Shown one piece after another: positions 58,467 through 64,000 of a stretch of 64,000 bases of DNA (within the stretch, counting starts at the first letter, position 1; every line of letters starts with the position of its first letter). Position numbers and translations under genes: made by a program. A model generated the notes under the pieces. It did no database searches. It saw only the letters and a list, made by a program, of their open reading frames with translations, and had not been told where the DNA came from. The stretch is taken from NCBI RefSeq assembly GCF_046630445.1, contig NC_092334.1:109317001-109381000 (forward strand), read 5' to 3'. Origin of the DNA: Rutidosis leptorrhynchoides (lineage: Eukaryota > Streptophyta > Magnoliopsida > Asterales > Asteraceae).

Positions 58467-60445
58467 TGATAATGCTAAAAACGGACATATATTTCATAGC
58501 ATTATTCCTCAAGAAAGACAAGCTTTTAGTTGCAATTGTTCTATTTACAAGTAATATTCGTTTAAACAATAAAAGGTGAAGACAAAAGACAGATTCGACG
58601 AATTGAAGACGCAAACGACCAAAAAGCTCAAAAGTACAAAATACAATCAAAGAGGTTCCAATTATTGATAAGAAACGTCTCAAAATTACAAGAGTACAAG
58701 ATTCAAAACGCAAAGTACAAGATATTAAATTATTCGCAAGGACGTTCGAAAATCCGGAATCGGGACCAGAGTCAACTCTCATCGCTCGACGCAACGGACT
58801 AAAAATTACAAGTCAACTATGCACATGAATATAATATAATATATAATTAATTCTTAAAATTAATATATATATTATATTATATTTAAAAACCGTCAGCAGA
58901 AGAAAACAATCAAATGTGGCTCTCCCCAGCTGGCCATGCGATCGCATGGCTTTGAAGGGCAAAGTTCATGCGATCGCATGAGACCCTTTTCCAGTTCACA
59001 GGCCTATAAAAATCGAGCTTTGGTGCACCATTTATCCATCCTTTCTTCTCCTCATCATACGTAAAGTATATATATATATTTTAATTTTAATTTTAATTTT
59101 AATTTCTAATAATAAGGGTATGTTAGCGAATGTTGTAAGGGTGTAAGTCAAAATTATGTCCGTGTAATGCTACGCTATTTTTAATCATTGTAAGTTATGT
59201 TCAACCTTTTTACATTAATGTCTCGTAGCTAAGTTATTATTATGCTTATTTAAGCCTAAGTAATCATGATGTTGGGCTAATTACTAAAATTGGGTAATTG
59301 GGCTTTGTACCATAATCGAGGTTTGGACAAAAGAACGACACTTGTGGAAATTAGACTATGGGCTATTAATGGGCTTTATATTTGTTTAACTAAGTGATAG
59401 TTTGTTAATTTTAATATAAAAATTTACAATTGGACGTCCCTATAAATAACCATATACACTCGATCGGACACGATGGGCGGGGTATTTATATGTACGAATA
59501 ATCGTTCATTTAACCGGACACGGGAAGGGATTAATAGCCACTAGAATTATTAAAACAGGGGTGAAATTATGTACAAGGACACTTGGCATAATTGATAACA
59601 AAGTATTAATACCTTGGGTTACACGCAGTCGATAACCTGGTGTAATTATTAAACAAAGTATTAAAATCTTGTTACAGTTTAAGTCCCCAATTAGTTGGAA
59701 TATTTAACTTCGGGTATAAGGATAATTTGACGAGGACACTCGCACTTTATATTAATGACTGATGGACTGTTATGGACAAAAACCAGACGGACATATTAAA
59801 TAATCCAGGATAAAGGACAATTAATCCATGGGCATAAAACTAAAATCAACACGTCAAACATCATGATTACGGAAGTTTAAATAAGCATAATTATTTTATT
59901 TCATATTTAATTTCTTTTATTTTATATTTAATTGCACTTTTAATTATCGCACTTTTATTTATTGTTATTGTATTTAATTGCACTTTTAATTATCGTACTT
60001 TTTAATTATCGCAATTTTATTTTATCGCACTTTTATTTATCGCAATTTCATTATCGTTATTTATTTTACGCTTTAAATTAAGTTGTATTTATTTTTACAT
60101 TAGGTTTTAACTGCGACTAAAGTTTTAAAATCGACAAACCGGTCATTAAACGGTAAAAAACCCCCTTTATAATAATAATATTACTTATATATATATTTGT
60201 ATTTTTATAATTAAACTAATATAGCGTTAAGCTTTGTTTAAAGATTTTTTTTCCCTGTGGACCGAACCGGACTTACTAAAAACTACATTACTGTACGATT
60301 AGGTACACTGCCTATAAGTGTTGTAGCAAGGTTTAAGTATATCCATTCTATAAATAAATAAATATCTTGTGTAAAATTGTATCGTATTTAATAGTATTTT
60401 CTTGTAAATTTTAATAGTATTTTATACCCCTTAGCTTTGACATCA
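58467..60445 (+). repeat. 3' LTR of the Athila element
   Basis: 1979 bp, direct repeat of 31563-33547. TATAAA is at 59005-59010. Confidence 0.95.
58935..58980. promoter_or_regulatory. Paired palindrome, Athila 3' LTR
   Basis: Two exact CATGCGATCGCATG copies start at 58935 and 58967 (32 bp apart). TATAAA follows 38 bp after the second. Confidence 0.92.
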
Positions 60446-60966
60446 TCCGCAGTGATAGAGGTGGTGAATTTGTTGCACCTTTTGCTGAATTTTGTGCACA
60501 AAATGGCATTAGACATGAATTCACTGCACCTTACTCACCCCAATCAAATAGAACCTTGAAAGAAATGGTGAATTCCATATTGGTGAGTTCAGGTGTAAGC
60601 CAGTCAATGTGTGGGGATGTCATCCTATTGGCAAACTATCTTTTAAATAAGATACCCCAAAGGAAAAAAAGGATGATACCCCATACGAGCTACAGTGGAA
60701 AAGAAAATCATCCTATGAGTACCTCAAAGTGTGGGGTGCCTAGCAAAGGTAGTTTTTCCCTACCTAAGGCACAAAAGATAGGATCAAAGACTATTGACTG
60801 CATATTTATCGCATGTGCTAAACAAAGTAGTGCTTATCGCTTCCTTGTGCATGAATCCAAGATTTTGGATATACACAAAGGTTCGATAATAGAATCGAGA
60901 AACGTTTCATTCTTTAAAATGTATGTTCATACATTACAAATGAACGTGAAAGTTCGTCTAGGATAG
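60446..60966 (+). pseudogene. Copia integrase, C-terminal half, right of the Athila insertion
   Basis: Continues the domain cut at 31562. RSDRGGEF carries the second catalytic Asp, then HEFTAPYSPQSN follows; the usual GVxER after it is lost, so the catalytic Glu is missing or replaced. Later words such as ANYLLNKIP and TSYSGKENHP are typical of the Copia integrase C-terminus. One phase stays open to 60964. Confidence 0.85.
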
Positions 60967-62059
60967 ACGAGAAGGTGTTCAAGATGAGACACCTAATGAG
61001 CTAGTTCAATAGGAACTAGTATAATTAAAGAAACTTTCTCGATAAATGGCATACACATTATGCTTATAGAGGAACTAAAACTGAATGCATAAAAGATATA
61101 CATAATATTTGAGACCCTTTTAAATTGGATATTTAAGACGGTGTTTATGTATGTGAAGTCCATTTTGTCATGATACAAGAGATATGGTATGACATTTCTT
61201 GTGAGAAAAGCTATGGAGAATATGAATGATGCGTTAATTATTCTAATGCTTTGGACATAAAGTCTATGGAATGCTAGACTTGGACTTGTTAATGATGATC
61301 ATCTGCAGAGATCAATTAACAACTAATATTTTATTGTGTTGAATATATAAAAGACAAAATCGATTTCATTCAGTAATAGAAGGATTTGGTATATTGTGAA
61401 CATCATTGATGATGTGAATTATTGGCATGTTATGTGAATTATGATATTAAAGATAATTATTATATAAAGATGTCAATCTTTATTATATTATTATTATCTT
61501 AAGATTTGAATTACCTAATCAGAATTCAGATGTGAAAATGTAATTTGAGTGCGAGAACTTTATTAAGTTTTCTAAATTCAGCGTCTCTAGGTCAAACCTA
61601 GAATACGACTAAGAATTGCTCAAATGTGCTAAAATAAAAATCACAAAAGATGTAAATCTTAAGTTAAATGTGGGCATTTGAACGCTTCATTGATTAGAAT
61701 CATATTAGATATATATGATAATGATATCAAGTTGCAAGACATGTGGGGGAAGCTTTAAACAGATAAGCAGTAACCCTTGTTAGTTGTGTAAAATGAACAC
61801 AATAGCTTGAAAATGTGGGGGTGTCTTGTATTTTGATATCAAGAACATGGTTCATGATAACGTGTTCTAATGTATCTAATGAGTTGTACTCGATCCGTCT
61901 TAGCATATGCTGTAAGCAAGCTAAGTAGATACAAGAGTAATCAAAGTACATCTCATTGGATTTGTATGATTAGGTTAGTTCGGTAACAGATATTTTGCAG
62001 TGATTGAGAGACACTGTGACGTAAACTAGATATCTGATACGAATGATTCCAAAGCGACA
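60967..62059 (+). pseudogene. Decayed Copia RT region
   Basis: Mostly unreadable. A recognisable piece at about 61868-61960 reads MSCTRSVLAYAVSKLSRY, the junction between RT and RNase H in Copia. No YVDD box was found. Confidence 0.6.
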
Positions 62060-62430
62060 TGTAGGTGTGTATTCACACTTGAAGGTGCTGCTCTATCGTG
62101 GAAATGGTTTAACAAACGAATATTGCTAGATCCACGATGGAATCAGAATTCATCGCTTTAGATAAAGCTGGTGAAAAGGGAGAATGGCTACGTCAATTCG
62201 TTGAGAATATACCAAGATAGCCTAAGCCGGTGTCGTCCATATGTATACATTGTAATAGCCAATCGGTGATTGGTAGAGCTCATATTACAATGTACAATGG
62301 TAAGACTGACGTAGACATAATAAAGTACGATAACTAATCTCTAGAGAAATTATCATTATTGACTGTGTAAAGTCAAAGGATAATGTTGCAGATCCGCTGA
62401 CAAAAGGCTTAAGCAGAGAGTTAGTGTGTA
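62060..62430 (+). pseudogene. Copia RNase H remnant
   Basis: With frameshifts one reads STMESEFIALDKAGEKGEWL, then MYNGK, then DYVKSKDNVADPLTKGL-like words and GMGLNPMKGY. These are the end motifs of Copia RNase H. A stop follows at about 62520. Confidence 0.75.
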
Positions 62431-62824
62431 AGTCGTGCGTGGGAATGGGACTAAATCCCATGAAAGGCTATGTTTATATGAAGGAAAACCTAACTCAGTT
62501 GACTGGAGATCCCAAGATCTGAGTTCAATAGGATAACCTACTTGTATGAACTGGCGAAAGTCACTGTGGGGGAGTTAATTACTAAACTAGAAACCCCTAC
62601 ACCTTTTAAAGGGAGTTTAGTAATTAAGAGTAGACTTCCTAGTCCATTCCTAAAAGTGACAAGTAAGAGGATAAGCATATGGCTTTTAATAATTCAACTG
62701 AAATAACCATGCGTGGTTAATCAGTAGCCACGCTGTGGTGAATCACCTATGTGAGAGAGAAGTGGGGTCGCTTCGAAGGGTATTGTTGGGGCACAATATT
62801 TGATAAGCTCTCGCAGAACCAGGC
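62431..62824 (+). other. 3' untranslated region of the split Copia
   Basis: Contains a purine tract GTGGGGGAG at about 62566 and no ORF. No 3' LTR matching 20209-20980 is present; the element is truncated by the LTR that begins at 62825. Confidence 0.5.
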
Positions 62825-63867
62825 TGAAACAACCCAACCCGTATTCCATACGATAATTTTTTTTTTTTTATAATACACATTTATGCGCCAATTAAATATG
62901 CAAACCATTCCACAAGTTCCATTTAAATGAACAACAATTTAAATGTTTACAAAAGGCACGAAGGCCATTAATTAAGTTTAATACAAGTTTGACCTACTAA
63001 AATGATAGTTTATAATCCAAACGACACTCAAGCATGGTTTGGGGCTAAACTACCCAAAACGTTAGGCCACTTCAAAAGCTATCCCAAAAGCACCCCCTGT
63101 CAACACAAACGGGAGACAACTAATCCAACCGTATGCCCTTACCCTTGTTCAAGCCGGAACCTATAAAATGGTAAACAACGAGAGGGTAAGCAATGCTTAG
63201 TGAGTGTAACAATTATACATACATATATATAACCTATCCATTTGCAATCACAATACCAATTACCTCATACGAACTTGTAACTCAAATAGCATGTCAACAT
63301 ACCCGTAACTCTAACAAGTTGTACATCATCATACCACATCATTAGCATATACTCAACCCAAATATATATTATATGCTAAACAAAATCAACAATCTCAATA
63401 TGGTTAACCAAATAATGCTATGGTGCTACCGGCTCGTGGTTCACACCATATTCTTGAGTCATACTCTTTTATAGTGCTACCGGCTCGTGGTTCACACTTG
63501 ATGCTACCGGCTCGTGGTTCACATCTTATTTTATAGTGATACCGGCTCGTGGTTCACACTTGATGCTACCGGCTCGTGGTTCACATCCTATCCCACACAT
63601 GTTATGGCACTACCAGCACGTGGTTCATAGCATAACATTCACAAATAAACACGCCATATACATGAACGCATAATTATTCCACTCACCTTATCACAAGGAT
63701 GATGATTTAGCACTTCCGAGCTTCAACGCAATGTACCTAAATCATTAAGTGCACATTCAATTTCACAACTAGTGGAATTAACCACAATACACCCACTTGA
63801 GCATTTAATGACCCAATTTGCATTAAATGACTCAACTACTCACAACCGCCCATAAATGGCCAAGACT
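62825..63867 (-). mobile_element. Gypsy LTR on the minus strand, partial
   Basis: The plus strand begins TGAAACAACCCAACCCG, so on the minus strand the LTR ends ...GGGTTGGGTTGTTTCA. This is the usual end of Tekay-like gypsy LTRs. The other end is not seen because another element starts at 63868. It contains the ACCGGCTCGTGGTTCACA repeat cluster. Confidence 0.55.
63424..63630. repeat. Cluster of six TACCGGCTCGTGGTTCACA repeats
   Basis: Copies start at 63424, 63475, 63502, 63537, 63564 and about 63606, the last one degenerate. The 27-bp step occurs twice, giving a dimer-like pattern. Each has an 18-21 bp conserved core; the spacers vary. Confidence 0.85.
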
Positions 63868-64000
63868 TGTAACGACCCGGAAATTTCCGACCAAATTTAA
63901 ACCTTAAACTCTATATGTTTCTGACACGATAATCAAAATCTGTAATGTTGAGTCTAGAAAGTTTAAAATCTCTATTTGAACAATTAGTTACCCTTTGATC
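63868..64000 (+). mobile_element. Start of another gypsy LTR, cut by the window end
   Basis: TGTAACGACCCGGAAATTTC and the following 130 bp resemble the start of the LTRs at 46493 and 52995. The minus-strand solo LTR ending at 56806 shares the same terminal words. Only the 5' edge is inside the window. Confidence 0.7.

Larger units (their letters stand above)
31563..60445 (+). mobile_element. Athila-lineage Ty3/gypsy retrotransposon (28.9 kb footprint) inserted in a Copia integrase
   Basis: The LTRs at 31563-33547 and 58467-60445 start TGATAATGCT and end GACATCA. The flanking pentamers are TCTGC (31558-31562) and TCCGC (60446-60450), a target duplication with one C-to-T change. Order inside: tRNA-Asp type primer site, gag, protease-RT-RNase H-integrase in gypsy order, a small zinc-knuckle ORF, an Athila ORF in the env position, non-coding 3' region and PPT. 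Removing the nested element at 46493-58322 leaves about 17 kb. LTR divergence is roughly 1.5-2% by eye. Several stops and frameshifts make it defective. Confidence 0.93.

Noticed and set aside
63162..63172. TATAAAA on the plus strand near 63163
   Set aside because: The LTR here is on the minus strand and the box is in the wrong orientation; AT-rich DNA gives such words often.
1..64000. CRISPR arrays, operons, rRNA or tRNA genes
   Set aside because: None seen; repeats here are LTRs, MITEs and microsatellites and the gene structure is eukaryotic.

Overview
This is a gene-poor, AT-rich block of a plant (eudicot) nuclear genome. Support for that: GT-AG spliced genes, LTR retrotransposons primed by plant tRNA-Met and tRNA-Asp type binding sites, an Athila-lineage gypsy element with about 2-kb LTRs, hAT MITEs, a Helitron terminus and long simple repeats. 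The LTR style (starts such as TGTAACGACCCGG) reminds me of Asteraceae, but I cannot confirm the family. There is no bacterial, organellar or CRISPR content.

One host gene is well supported: a five-exon gene at 12730-14622 whose spliced frame is intact (189 aa) and encodes a small protein with a signal peptide and a C-terminal membrane anchor. Two of its introns each carry a hAT MITE. Everything else I can identify is mobile DNA.

Layout. 1-2530: a decayed, intron-containing 'putative gypsy-type transposon' gene (copy A). 3744-12418: a three-level nest, a hAT-like element (TSD ATTTTCAG) split by a non-autonomous LTR element at 4085-11603 (TSD GTTTG), itself split by a young Copia element at 6478-10771 (TSD AGAAT). 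12730-14622: host gene. 15148-15497: a third hAT relative. 15886-18172: a minus-strand gypsy LTR plus polypurine tract, with copy B of the spliced gene lying antisense to it. 18899-20980: a tiny retroposon and Copia remnants. About 21.9-27.4 kb: probable Helitron. 27702-29677: solo Athila LTR (TSD CATGT). 29952-62430: one decayed Copia element whose integrase is split by a 28.9-kb Athila insertion at 31563-60445 (TSD TCTGC/TCCGC). The Athila carries an LTR element at 46493-58322 (TSD GACTG), which in turn carries an antisense solo LTR at 54269-56806 (TSD ATCAA). 62825-64000: two more gypsy LTRs in opposite orientations, cut by the window end.

The most striking unexplained signal is a paired palindrome. 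The 14-bp word CATGCGATCGCATG (or a 1-2 base variant) occurs 14 times as seven pairs. Every pair has the same 32-bp start-to-start spacing, while the 18-bp spacers differ. The pairs lie in the LTR promoters of two different element families, 36-38 bp upstream of the TATA box, and again at two internal Athila sites. One internal site is just upstream of the spliced third ORF, with a TATA-like box at the same 38-bp offset. It looks like a retrotransposon promoter module reused inside an element and shared between families.

Coordinates of nested ends come from reading termini and target-site duplications by eye. Family names rest on recognised protein motifs. LTR divergences were counted by eye.
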